Notes under the pieces: model-generated
What the model saw: the letters and a program-made list of their open reading frames with translations, nothing else
Database searches by the model: none
Told to the model about the DNA's origin: nothing
Translations under genes and position numbers: made by a program
Shown here: one piece after another, positions 9,171 to 15,959 of the stretch
Position numbering within the stretch: the stretch's first letter is position 1
Layout of the letters: each line of letters opens with the position of its first letter
Assembly: GCA_015075635.1 (NCBI GenBank)
Contig: JABTUA010000003.1
Coordinates: forward strand, 1-64,000
From: Polyangiaceae bacterium
Lineage (GTDB): Bacteria > Myxococcota_A > Polyangia > Polyangiales > Polyangiaceae
Reading direction: 5' to 3'
Length of the DNA: 64,000 nt

Positions 9171-9974
9171 ATGCGGTACGGGCTCGAGATGTCGCTCGGT
9201 GCTCTGGCGCTGCTGGGAACCTGCGGTTGCGTCAGGACGACCACCAGCGAGCGCGATCTCGGTGCTCCGTCCAGCTTCGTTCGAGAAGATCCGCTGCCGG
9301 GCCCGCCCGAGCTCGAAGCGGTCGTGTCGCGCAGAGGCGGATCGCTCGAGCTCGAGCTGTCGCGCGTTCGTTGGTGCCGCCGGCAGGAGATCACCAAGGT
9401 CCGGCGGGTGAAGGTCGAGGAGTCGAAGCTCAGCGCTGGCACCGCGGTCGCGTCGTCCGTGGTGATGGGGGTCGGGGTCATCGCGATGAACGTCGCTCTC
9501 TTCGCCGTCGGCGGGGCATTCATCGGCGTGGGCTTGCTCCGCTCGGGCACGACCACCACCGAGCTTCCAGTGCAAGAGAGCGCTGCGCCGGGGAAACGCG
9601 TGGTCTGCCAGCGGGCGCCGGCTGCCGGCGTGGTGGTGCAGGTCACGGTCGACGACGCGCTCCACCAAGGCATCAGTGACGAGCGAGGCAAGCTCTCGAT
9701 CGCCGACGTCGAGCGCGGGCGGGTGCGGGTGGCGGTGGACGGGGAAACGGTGCGAGCGCGTCGGGGCAAGCAACAGCGCGCGAAACCGCCGGCGCTCGAG
9801 GCGAAGACGCCGGAGCCGCGAGAGAAGCCGGAGCCCCAGGCGCAGGCGCAGCCGAAGCCGCAACCGCAGCCGAAGCCGCAGCCGCAGCCGAAGCGGACGG
9901 CGCCGTCGGACGCGGCCTTGCCGTTGCCGCCACCACCACCACCGCCGCCCGGCGTGCGCCTGTTCCCGGAGTGA
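9171..9974 (+). CDS. Lipoprotein with hydrophobic hairpin and Pro/Gln-rich tail
   Basis: 267 residues. The ATG is chosen because it follows the sigma54-type motif by 17 nt and begins a lipoprotein signal (LGALALLGTCGC, lipobox LGTC). The mature part has a Cys-containing region (ELSRVRWCRR), then a long Gly/Val/Ala hydrophobic stretch (about residues 95-125, VVMGVGVIAMNVALFAVGGA) that could re-enter the membrane. A small beta domain (VVVQVTVDDALHQG) follows, then a KPQPQPKPQPQPK repeat and a Pro8 run near the C-terminus. Pro/Lys tails of this kind often span peptidoglycan. Not recognised as a named family; may help present the product of the cluster at the envelope. Confidence 0.75.
   Translation: MRYGLEMSLGALALLGTCGCVRTTTSERDLGAPSSFVREDPLPGPPELEAVVSRRGGSLELELSRVRWCRRQEITKVRRVKVEESKLSAGTAVASSVVMGVGVIAMNVALFAVGGAFIGVGLLRSGTTTTELPVQESAAPGKRVVCQRAPAAGVVVQVTVDDALHQGISDERGKLSIADVERGRVRVAVDGETVRARRGKQQRAKPPALEAKTPEPREKPEPQAQAQPKPQPQPKPQPQPKRTAPSDAALPLPPPPPPPPGVRLFPE
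9834..9897 (+). repeat. In-frame CAG/CCG/AAG repeat (QAQPKPQPQPK)
   Basis: Short tandem hexamer-like repeats encoding alternating Gln/Pro/Lys in the lipoprotein tail; a candidate for slippage-driven length change. Confidence 0.6.
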
Positions 9975-10013
9975 GACGTCGAATTGACTACGGCGGCGGG
10001 CCGGAGTGTTCGT

Positions 10014-10028
10014 GGCACGAGGCTTGCT
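10014..10028 (+). promoter_or_regulatory. Sigma54-type promoter for the CDP-alcohol phosphatidyltransferase gene
   Basis: GGCACG-N4-TTGCT (preceded by T at 10013), GG 10014-10015, GC 10026-10027. Almost identical to the 8264 site including the flanking GTGGCACGA and TTGCTGA. Predicted +1 about 10039, two bases before GTG 10041. Confidence 0.8.
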
Positions 10029-10040
10029 GAGCCATGAAGC

Positions 10041-11024
10041 GTGAGTACCGCGCTTCGCAGTCGTGACGACGCCACGAGCTTCCTCGGCGCGTATGCGCTG
10101 TCGAAGGGACCGCGCGAGGTCGAAGAGGCCAGCGACGTGATCCAGCGGCCGCTCGGCTATCTCCTGGCGCGTCTGCTCGAGCGAACGCCGGTCAGCCCCA
10201 ACGCCGTGACTGGTCTGTCCGTGCTGAGCGCCTTCGGCGCGCTCGCGTGCTTCGTCGGGCAGCGGCCGCAGCTCGCGGCGGCGTTCGTCCTTCTCACGGC
10301 AGTCCTCGACAGCACCGACGGGCAGCTCGCCCGCATGCGCAAGAGCGCATCCCTCTCCGGACGCATGCTGGACGGAACCGCGGACATGGTCAGCGGAGTC
10401 TGCATCCTGACCGGCGCCGCCTGGATGCTCGTCGCCGAACATGGAACGTCGCCCTGGCGCGCCGGCCTGGTCGTGCTCGCCTGTTTCCTGACCGCGCTCA
10501 CGACCTCGTTTCAGTGCTCGATGTTCGACCACTACAAGAACCTGTGGCTGCGCATGACGCTGCCGGGCGCCGCGGAGCCGGACGACTGGGAGAGCGCGCT
10601 CTTGCGGCGCTCGCGGGCGGGCCGAGTCGGACCCATCCAGAGCTTCGCCTGGGCGACCTACGTCTCCTACCTGAAGGGACAGGTGGACTCCGCGCGGCGC
10701 TACGACCCGTGGACCCGTTCTCGCAACTTGCCCCCTTGCGACGCGGAGCGGGCCGCCCGCTACCGCCAGGAGCACGCCGCCGTGATGCGCGTGTGGACGC
10801 TGTTTTTCGGCTTCGGGACCATGCTCCTGGGCGTGGCGGCTGCCAGCGCCCTCGACCTGCTCGAGGCCTACGTCGTGTTCCGTCTGCTGGTGCTGAACGC
10901 CATCTTCTACGGCCCCTTGCGGGCGGCGCAGCGCAGGGCGTCGCGCATCACGTTCGAAGAGGGGACCACGTTCGCGAGCGTCGCAGCCGTCGTGCCCGTG
11001 GGCTGCGAAGGGGAGCGGCCATGA
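10041..11024 (+). CDS. CDP-alcohol phosphatidyltransferase family membrane enzyme
   Basis: 327 residues from GTG 10041. The only nearby ATG (10034) is out of frame and upstream of the predicted +1. Near residue 92 lies a perfect family motif, D-x2-D-G-x2-A-R-x8-G-x3-D-x3-D (DSTDGQLARM, then GRMLDGTAD). Hydrophobic segments flank it on both sides (AVTGLSVLSAFGALACFVG, VWTLFFGFGTMLLGVAA). The family moves a phosphoalcohol from a CDP-activated donor onto an alcohol acceptor such as diacylglycerol, inositol phosphate or glycerol phosphate. At 327 residues it is longer than a minimal PgsA/PssA. With a nucleotidyltransferase nearby, the simplest model is that it consumes the CDP-activated head group made there. 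Confidence 0.88.
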   Translation: MSTALRSRDDATSFLGAYALSKGPREVEEASDVIQRPLGYLLARLLERTPVSPNAVTGLSVLSAFGALACFVGQRPQLAAAFVLLTAVLDSTDGQLARMRKSASLSGRMLDGTADMVSGVCILTGAAWMLVAEHGTSPWRAGLVVLACFLTALTTSFQCSMFDHYKNLWLRMTLPGAAEPDDWESALLRRSRAGRVGPIQSFAWATYVSYLKGQVDSARRYDPWTRSRNLPPCDAERAARYRQEHAAVMRVWTLFFGFGTMLLGVAAASALDLLEAYVVFRLLVLNAIFYGPLRAAQRRASRITFEEGTTFASVAAVVPVGCEGERP

Positions 11025-11539
11025 TCCGTCAGCAAGGCAGTCACCAGGGAAAGCGCATCTTCTTCGGCTGGGATCGTCACCTCTTGGGCCAGGTGGACGC
11101 CTACGTCGCAGCGCTCGGGCGCTTCGGTCCGGTGCTGTCCATCGACGCGATCGACGCTGCGCCGCATTACCTGGCTGCCAGCGAGTGGGTGTGCCGGAAC
11201 GTCGCGGGGGCGCCCAGGCACGCGGGCGTGCTGATCTGCGCCACCGGTATCGGCGTATCCATCGCGGCCAACAAGTTCAGGGGGATCTACGCCGCACGCT
11301 GCTCGAGCGCCGAGGACGCCGAGCTGTCCCGGACGGTCAACAACTGCAACGTGTTGTGCCTCGCGGCCCGCTCCGGGCTGGAGCTGAACCAGCAGATCCT
11401 GAGCGCTTTCTTCGCGGTGCCCTACGAAGGCCGACGCCTGGAGCAACTCGAGCTGATCACCACGCTGGAGATGGAGCGGGTGAGCCCGTTGCGCCTGGTG
11501 GGAGTCGGCGAGCCACCGTCGCGCCGGCGCGTCGGTTGA
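11021..11539 (+). CDS. RpiB/LacA/LacB-fold sugar-phosphate isomerase-like protein
   Basis: 172 residues, ATGA overlap with the phosphatidyltransferase gene. It carries the RpiB core: GVLICATGIGVSIAANKFRG corresponds to the Cys-containing CGTGIGxSIAANK active-site loop, and VNNCNVLCLAARS to the HNNANVLCLGAR phosphate/ring-opening region. The His of HNN is replaced by Val and the first Asn of NAN by Cys. RpiB interconverts ribose 5-phosphate and ribulose 5-phosphate; LacAB act on galactose 6-phosphate. Here it may isomerise an aldose phosphate feeding the head group, or may have lost canonical activity. Fold assignment strong, substrate unknown. Confidence 0.85.
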   Translation: MIRQQGSHQGKRIFFGWDRHLLGQVDAYVAALGRFGPVLSIDAIDAAPHYLAASEWVCRNVAGAPRHAGVLICATGIGVSIAANKFRGIYAARCSSAEDAELSRTVNNCNVLCLAARSGLELNQQILSAFFAVPYEGRRLEQLELITTLEMERVSPLRLVGVGEPPSRRRVG

Positions 11540-11551
11540 AGCGCTCTCGAG

Positions 11552-12673
11552 CTACGCTCCGGCCGCGACGGCTCGGTGCGTCTGGGCGCCGCAGAGCACG
11601 CGGGTCAGCGCCTCTTTCAGCCCGGCCACCTGCTGCGGCTCGAGATCGCCGAGGGTGCTGAGCTGGAAATGCCCGTGGTCACCCGGGATGCCGTAGAGCA
11701 GGTAGTAGCCCTCCGCTTCCATTTGCGCCGCGAACGCCGGGTAGGCGAGCCCGGCCGGCAGGCGGAAGTTCACCGCCACCCAGGAGCGGTGCGCCGGGTC
11801 GAGCTGGGCGGGAACGCCCAGCGACTCGAGGTGCAGCACGAGCTCGTCCATTTGCGAGCGAATGCGCCGCATGTGAGCCTCGATGCCGATGCAACGCAGG
11901 TGCTTGCAGGCTGCGTGCAGCGCTGCGTGCAGGGCCACCGGCTGCGCGAAGCGCGGCTGGTGCCCGCGTCGCTGAGCCTCGAGCTCGGCGCGGAGATCGA
12001 GGTAATACGAGCGTGGGCTGGACCCGAGCCGCGACACAGCTGCCAAGCGCGTGAAGACGATGCCGAGCCCGGGCACACCCATCAACGCCTTGGCCGACGA
12101 GGTAACCGCCAGGTCGATGTGGGCGGCTTCAAGGTCCAAGGGGTAGGCGAAGGCGTGCGAGACCACGTCCGCCGCGACCAGCACGCGGTGGCGAGCGGCG
12201 GCGCGCCCGATCTGGGTGGTCGGATTCGCGAGACCCATCCGCGTCTCGTGGCTCACGAAGTAGACCCAACGGAGGCCCGGATCCGCCGCCAGCGCGGCGT
12301 CCACGGCGGCGGGGTCGATGGGGCGGTCGTCGGGCAAGGCGAGGCGGACGTGCTCCACCCCGCACGCCGAGGCCTGAGCCACCAGGCGCGCAGCGAAGAA
12401 GCCGTTTTCGACGATCAACCCGCGGCCGCTACCGCTGAGCGCGAGCAGGCAGGCTTCGTTGGCGCCGGTGCCCGTCGTGGTCAGGACGGCGGCGGACCAA
12501 GCGCGCGGCTCCCGGATGCCGAGCAACGACTTCAGGTCGGCCTGCGTGGTGCGGAACATCGTCCGGAACCCCTCCTGTCGGTGGTAGTTGCAGGGCGGGT
12601 CCGCCAGGTATTCGGCGACCATCTGCGGGATCTGAACCGGGCCAGGCGTGAAGAGCACGAGACGAGAGCGCAT
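11552..12673 (-). CDS. Class V PLP aminotransferase, 2-aminoethylphosphonate transaminase (PhnW)-like
   Basis: 373 residues, start ATG MRSRLVLFTPGPVQIP with a strong AGGAGG site just before it. The N-terminal TPGP, TTTGTGANEA (PLP phosphate loop), HETRMGLANP, AADVVSHAF (Asp on the pyridine N) and TSSAKALMGVPGLG (Schiff-base Lys) follow the class V alanine-glyoxylate/AEP transaminase pattern, as does SYYLDL. PhnW interconverts 2-aminoethylphosphonate and phosphonoacetaldehyde using pyruvate/alanine; serine-pyruvate or alanine-glyoxylate transaminases are the alternatives. No PEP mutase or phosphonopyruvate decarboxylase lies in the window, so a phosphonate role is unproven. It runs opposite to the rest of the cluster. 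Confidence 0.85.
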   Translation of the reverse strand: MRSRLVLFTPGPVQIPQMVAEYLADPPCNYHRQEGFRTMFRTTQADLKSLLGIREPRAWSAAVLTTTGTGANEACLLALSGSGRGLIVENGFFAARLVAQASACGVEHVRLALPDDRPIDPAAVDAALAADPGLRWVYFVSHETRMGLANPTTQIGRAAARHRVLVAADVVSHAFAYPLDLEAAHIDLAVTSSAKALMGVPGLGIVFTRLAAVSRLGSSPRSYYLDLRAELEAQRRGHQPRFAQPVALHAALHAACKHLRCIGIEAHMRRIRSQMDELVLHLESLGVPAQLDPAHRSWVAVNFRLPAGLAYPAFAAQMEAEGYYLLYGIPGDHGHFQLSTLGDLEPQQVAGLKEALTRVLCGAQTHRAVAAGA

Positions 12674-12754
12674 GCCTCCTGCCCAAGCAGCTTTCGTTCC
12701 GGCGCGTCTCCCCGCGAAAAACCGTGCCGCCGAGCCACGAGCGGTGTGCACGAC

Positions 12755-12769
12755 TGCAACAGGTGTGCG
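12755..12769 (-). promoter_or_regulatory. Weak sigma54-like match upstream of the aminotransferase gene
   Basis: On the minus strand CGCAC-N5-TTGCA: the -12 TTGC is good but the -24 GG is CG. Predicted +1 about 12744 gives a 71-nt leader with a Shine-Dalgarno, unlike the near-leaderless sites of this cluster. Low confidence. Confidence 0.25.
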
Positions 12770-12840
12770 CCGGGCGCCCACGCGCAGATGACCAGACGCG
12801 CGGGGAGCGTGACTTCCGTGCGCCGCCGGGCCGCTCCCGC

Positions 12841-12857
12841 TTGGCATCGAGCTTGCG
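12841..12857 (+). promoter_or_regulatory. Sigma54-type promoter for the nucleotidyltransferase fusion gene
   Basis: TTGGCAT-N5-TTGC, GG 12843-12844 and GC 12855-12856, ten bases between. Predicted +1 about 12868, four bases before ATG 12872. Confidence 0.7.
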
Positions 12858-12871
12858 ACGCTCGGCTGGTC

Positions 12872-14254
12872 ATGAAGGCCGTCATCCTCGCTGCGGGAGT
12901 CTCTTCGCGCCTGCGTCCGCACACCGACGCGCTGCCCAAGTGTCTCTTGCCCGTAGCAGGGGTCCCCATCCTGAGAGCCGCGCTCGAGACGCTGGACGCC
13001 GCCGGCGTGCACGACGTGGCCATCGTGTCGGGGTACCGCGAGCGTCAGCTCCGCGAAGCCGTGCGGCAGTGGTTCCCAGGACGCGACGTGACGTTCATCT
13101 CGAACGCGGCCTACGCCAGCACCAACAACTGCGTCTCCTTGCTGCTCGCGGAGGGCTTCGTCCAAGGCTCGGAGCTCCTGCTGCTCGACGGCGATCTGGT
13201 GTTCGACCGTGCGGCCATCCACGCGCTTTTGCGTGCCCCTCACGCCAACTGCCTGGCGCTGCGGCCCGCCCACGATCTGGGCGACGAAGAGATGAAGGCC
13301 GAGCTCGACGCCTCGCTGCGCGTGCGCGTCTTGTCCAAGGACCTCGACGTCGCTCGCGCCGCCGGCGAGTCGGTCGGCATGTTTCGCTTCAGGAGCACGC
13401 GCGAGCTGTACCAACACCTGCGCGCTCGCATCGTCGATCGCGGGCTCGTCGACGAGTGGTACGAAGCTGCGTTCCAGGAGGCGATCGACGCCGGCCTCGA
13501 GCTGTACGCCGTGCCCATCGGCGGCGCCTACGTCTCGGAGATCGACACGCCCGAAGACCTCGCGCGGGTGGACCGCGAGCTCCGGGCGCGGGCCGAGGCT
13601 CTGCCGCGGCCGCGGCGCGAGCCCTTCTGGGTCGGCCAGGCCTGGGGCAACGATCGCCGACTTCTCGAGCAGGCGGCTCGCATGGGCGTGAGCCGTGTCG
13701 AGGCCGACCTGATGCTGTGCTTTTCGAACGGAGGCTACGACGGCGCGTTGATGGTGCACCCGGGCCCGCTCCTGCCCGCTCGCACTCCGGAAGGTCACCT
13801 GGCCCATTCGGTGGCAGAGGTCCGCGAGAGATGCGGAGCCGACGTTCCTCGGCTGGAGGAGCTCCTCGCCGATCTCGAGCGCTTCGACCTGCACGCGTTC
13901 GTCGAGTCGAAGGTGCCCGGCACTGTCGCTCGCGTGCGGGAGCTGCTCAGGCCACATGCCCATCGTCTGACGCTGATCTCCTTCGACGGCGACGAGCTCC
14001 GCGAAGCGACGGCGAGCGGGCTCTCGACCGGGTGTTTGATGAAACACCGCCCGTCGGCCGCTGCCATAGAGGCTCTGCGCGCGCTCTACGGCTTCCGCGT
14101 GCTGCTGCTCGACGGCTGGTACCTCTCGCCGAGCACGATCGCCGCCGCGCACGCGCTCGGGCTCGAGGTCGTCGCGTTCGACGTTCCCGACGAGCGGCGA
14201 GAGGTGGTCCGGGAGATGGGGGTGGACGGCGTGGTGACGGTCTCGCCGAAATGA
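12872..14254 (+). CDS. Sugar-phosphate/phosphoalcohol nucleotidyltransferase fused to a degenerate GDPD-like TIM barrel
   Basis: 460 residues. Residues 1-240 are an NTP-transferase of the LicC/PntC/GlmU-N type: VILAAGVSSRLRPHTD (nucleotide loop), LPKCLLPVAG (PK.L motif), LLLLDGDLVF (metal Asp) and SEIDTPEDLARV near the end. Residues about 250-460 look like a glycerophosphodiester phosphodiesterase barrel: VSRVEADLMLC (ExD metal pair), MVHPGP and repeated beta/alpha steps. The first catalytic His-Arg is missing (the strand reads WVGQAWGN), so the barrel may bind or act differently. The pair could activate a phosphoalcohol as its CDP ester for the CDP-alcohol transferase, while the barrel edits or recycles head group. 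That is inference from neighbours. Start fixed by the promoter and the ILAAG strand. Confidence 0.85.
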   Translation: MKAVILAAGVSSRLRPHTDALPKCLLPVAGVPILRAALETLDAAGVHDVAIVSGYRERQLREAVRQWFPGRDVTFISNAAYASTNNCVSLLLAEGFVQGSELLLLDGDLVFDRAAIHALLRAPHANCLALRPAHDLGDEEMKAELDASLRVRVLSKDLDVARAAGESVGMFRFRSTRELYQHLRARIVDRGLVDEWYEAAFQEAIDAGLELYAVPIGGAYVSEIDTPEDLARVDRELRARAEALPRPRREPFWVGQAWGNDRRLLEQAARMGVSRVEADLMLCFSNGGYDGALMVHPGPLLPARTPEGHLAHSVAEVRERCGADVPRLEELLADLERFDLHAFVESKVPGTVARVRELLRPHAHRLTLISFDGDELREATASGLSTGCLMKHRPSAAAIEALRALYGFRVLLLDGWYLSPSTIAAAHALGLEVVAFDVPDERREVVREMGVDGVVTVSPK

Positions 14255-14295
14255 CCAAGCGGGTCATGGCTGTCCGAGTTGCGTCCAGGCCAGAC

Positions 14296-14310
14296 GGCAC
14301 ACGCCTTGCA
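14296..14310 (+). promoter_or_regulatory. Sigma54-type promoter for the first LuxR-type HTH gene
   Basis: GGCAC-N5-TTGCA, GG 14296-14297, GC 14308-14309. Predicted +1 about 14321, three bases before ATG 14324. It lies inside the region an upstream TTG start would claim, so it also decides the gene start. Confidence 0.75.
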
Positions 14311-14323
14311 CTTCGGGTGCAAA

Positions 14324-14710
14324 ATGCGCGACTCACTCTCGTGCCAGGGCTTGGGGACGTTGGTCGCCGTGCGCCGCGTTTCCGCAGCGGAGGCGGCCGC
14401 CACGTGGTGGCAGCTGCTGCGAGGGGCTTGGGTCGAGCTCGACCGCTTCGACGACGGGCGCGGGCGGCGGCTGGTGCTCGCGCGCCACGACGGAGTCCCA
14501 GCCAGGCCCTGGCATCGCCTCAGCCAGCGTGAGAAGAGCGTGGTGGCGGCGGTGGCCGCGGGGCGCTCGAATCGGCAGATCGCCGCCTTGCTCGGGGTCT
14601 CGGTGTCCACGGTCGCCGGACACCTGCGCAGTGCACGCAAGAAGCTCGGCGACCCGCGTCGCGTCGACCTGGTGCGGGAGTGGGGCTCTGGGTCTGTCGG
14701 GGAGGAGTAG
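14324..14710 (+). CDS. Small LuxR-type HTH protein
   Basis: 128 residues. A short N-terminal region (GAWVELDRFDDGRGRRLVLAR, beta-like) precedes a GerE/LuxR helix-turn-helix: LSQREKSVVAAVAAGRSNRQ, then IAALLGVSVSTVAGHLRSAR. There is no receiver or autoinducer domain, so it is a stand-alone DNA-binding protein. It lies 4 bp before a second protein of the same layout. ATG 14324 is preferred because the sigma54-type motif ends 13 bp upstream. Probably local or cluster regulation. LuxR-type proteins do not activate sigma54 themselves, so a separate enhancer-binding ATPase must exist elsewhere. Confidence 0.85.
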   Translation: MRDSLSCQGLGTLVAVRRVSAAEAAATWWQLLRGAWVELDRFDDGRGRRLVLARHDGVPARPWHRLSQREKSVVAAVAAGRSNRQIAALLGVSVSTVAGHLRSARKKLGDPRRVDLVREWGSGSVGEE

Positions 14711-14714
14711 CTCG

Positions 14715-15032
14715 ATGACACCAGGGGACGACTCTCGGGGCGACCGCCCGCCACCGCTCCCGGCGGGGCTCGTGGTGTTCCACATCGACGTGCCGGGATC
14801 GCGCCTCGCTCTGCTCAGCTACGAAGTGGGCGAGTGCGCCGAGCTCCCGCCGCTGTCCGACGCCGAGCGTGCCGTCATGATCGCCGTGCTGCGCGGTAGG
14901 TCGAACGCGCAGATCGCCGCTGCCCGGGGCACGGCCACCCGCACCGTGGCGAACCAGGTCAGGAGGCTGTTCGAGAAGCTCGGCGTTCGCTCGCGAGCGG
15001 AGCTCGCGGCTCGGTATCGTCTGGAGGGCTGA
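14715..15032 (+). CDS. Second small LuxR-type HTH protein
   Basis: 105 residues, start ATG 4 bp after the previous stop, with GGAGGAG overlapping the end of the first gene. Same plan as its neighbour: a short beta-like N-terminus (VVFHIDVPGSRLALLSYEVG) and a LuxR-type HTH (LSDAERAVMIAVLRGRSNAQ, then IAAARGTATRTVANQVRRL). The two are diverged tandem paralogues and probably co-expressed; they could heterodimerise. Confidence 0.83.
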   Translation: MTPGDDSRGDRPPPLPAGLVVFHIDVPGSRLALLSYEVGECAELPPLSDAERAVMIAVLRGRSNAQIAAARGTATRTVANQVRRLFEKLGVRSRAELAARYRLEG

Positions 15033-15045
15033 GGTGGACGAGGCG

Positions 15046-15462
15046 TCAGGGCGCCGAGAGCCGCAAGCGAATCGCCTCCGCGAAGTCCAGCAAGTCCTGC
15101 AAATGGTGCTCGACGACGTCCCGAACGACGTCGACGTCGACCGATGCGTAGCCGTGCACGACTACATTTCGGAACCCGACCGCCCGGCGCATGGCCAGCG
15201 CGGTCTCTGGGGGCACCCAGCCTCCGGTGGCGAGCAAGTCGAACAAGGCCTGGTTGGTCCGGGGTTCGCCGAGTCGTTCGTCCGAAACGATGTGCGAGGC
15301 GACATCGAGAGCAGCCTGGATCGCGATCTGCAGCGTGTGCTCGACGAAGCGTCGCTCGCGCAAGTCCGTCGCGATCAAATCCGGACGAGCCAGACGCCTC
15401 AGCTCGGCAACGTAGGTCTCGACCTGCGCGAGCTTCTTCGCCACCAGCTCGGCATCGGTCAC
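15046..15462 (-). CDS. hepT: HepT-like HEPN ribonuclease toxin
   Basis: 138 residues, mostly helical, with the HepT active-site motif RNVVVHGY (RX4HXY: Arg and His are the RNase pair, Tyr is the residue modified in HepT). HEPN-domain HepT toxins cut RNA and are silenced by AMPylation of that Tyr by MntA. Start ATG overlaps the stop of the upstream mntA-like gene by 4 bp (ATGA), the usual antitoxin-first order. Encoded opposite to the sigma54 cluster. High confidence in family; activity untested. Confidence 0.88.
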   Translation of the reverse strand: MTDAELVAKKLAQVETYVAELRRLARPDLIATDLRERRFVEHTLQIAIQAALDVASHIVSDERLGEPRTNQALFDLLATGGWVPPETALAMRRAVGFRNVVVHGYASVDVDVVRDVVEHHLQDLLDFAEAIRLRLSAP

Positions 15463-15902
15463 GGCGCCCTCGGTAGCCGGCGGTACTCGTTCAAAACCGG
15501 CTGGAGATCGAAGTACTGCGCTCGCTGCCGGGTCTCCACGGCGATGCGTTTCGAACGATCGGCCTCGAGCACGAGGATTCCGTCGGTCAAGATGCGGTGG
15601 GCCAAGTCCGCCGGAACCGCCTCGAGGTCCACGACCTCGACTGGACGTTCCAGCAAGCGCTCGAGCCGACCGGCGAGCTCGGTGTCCAGCCGATCGAGCG
15701 GGCTAGGAGCTGGGCGAAGGTGAATCACGGCGACATCGACGTCGCTCTCCGCCCGCGCAGCGGCGCGAGCGACGCTCCCGAACAGGTAGACGGCAGCGAG
15801 GTCGCTGGCGTTCGCCGCGAAGAACGCGCGGAGTCGGGCCATGACGTCGTCCCGCAGAGCCACCGCGTCGGGCTCGAGAGTGGACGTCGCCGGCGACACC
15901 AT
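15459..15902 (-). CDS. mntA: MntA-like minimal nucleotidyltransferase antitoxin
   Basis: 147 residues. It carries the pol-beta-type MNT signature GS-x-D-x-D: LFGSVARAAARAESDVDVAV (GSx10DxD), with a possible third Asp/Glu in VEVVDLEAV. MntA enzymes transfer AMP from ATP to the HepT tyrosine. Coupled by a 4-bp overlap to hepT; a type VII toxin-antitoxin module by composition. Start ATG 15902 precedes a short N-terminal extension (MVSPATSTLEPDA). Confidence 0.87.
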   Translation of the reverse strand: MVSPATSTLEPDAVALRDDVMARLRAFFAANASDLAAVYLFGSVARAAARAESDVDVAVIHLRPAPSPLDRLDTELAGRLERLLERPVEVVDLEAVPADLAHRILTDGILVLEADRSKRIAVETRQRAQYFDLQPVLNEYRRLPRAP

Positions 15903-15959
15903 GCGCCGAGTATACGCCCAAGGCGCGCAGCGCGCCCAGCGTGCGCCCGGGTTCGTCGC

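Noticed and set aside
12755-12769. Sigma54 promoter for the aminotransferase at the same quality as the others
   Set aside because: The -24 GG is CG, and the gene has a normal Shine-Dalgarno with a 71-nt leader, unlike the other sites; kept only as a weak regulatory entry.
11552-14152. One long minus-strand protein of 866 codons including the aminotransferase
   Set aside because: Only the segment from 12673 down has domain sequence and a ribosome site; the rest is antisense to the nucleotidyltransferase fusion.
8291-14254. Complete phosphonate biosynthesis cluster
   Set aside because: No PEP mutase (PepM) or phosphonopyruvate decarboxylase motif is present in the window, so only PhnW-like chemistry is supported.
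14279-14323. TTG start at 14279 for the first LuxR-type protein
   Set aside because: It would lie upstream of the sigma54-type motif at 14296-14310 and adds residues without any family match.
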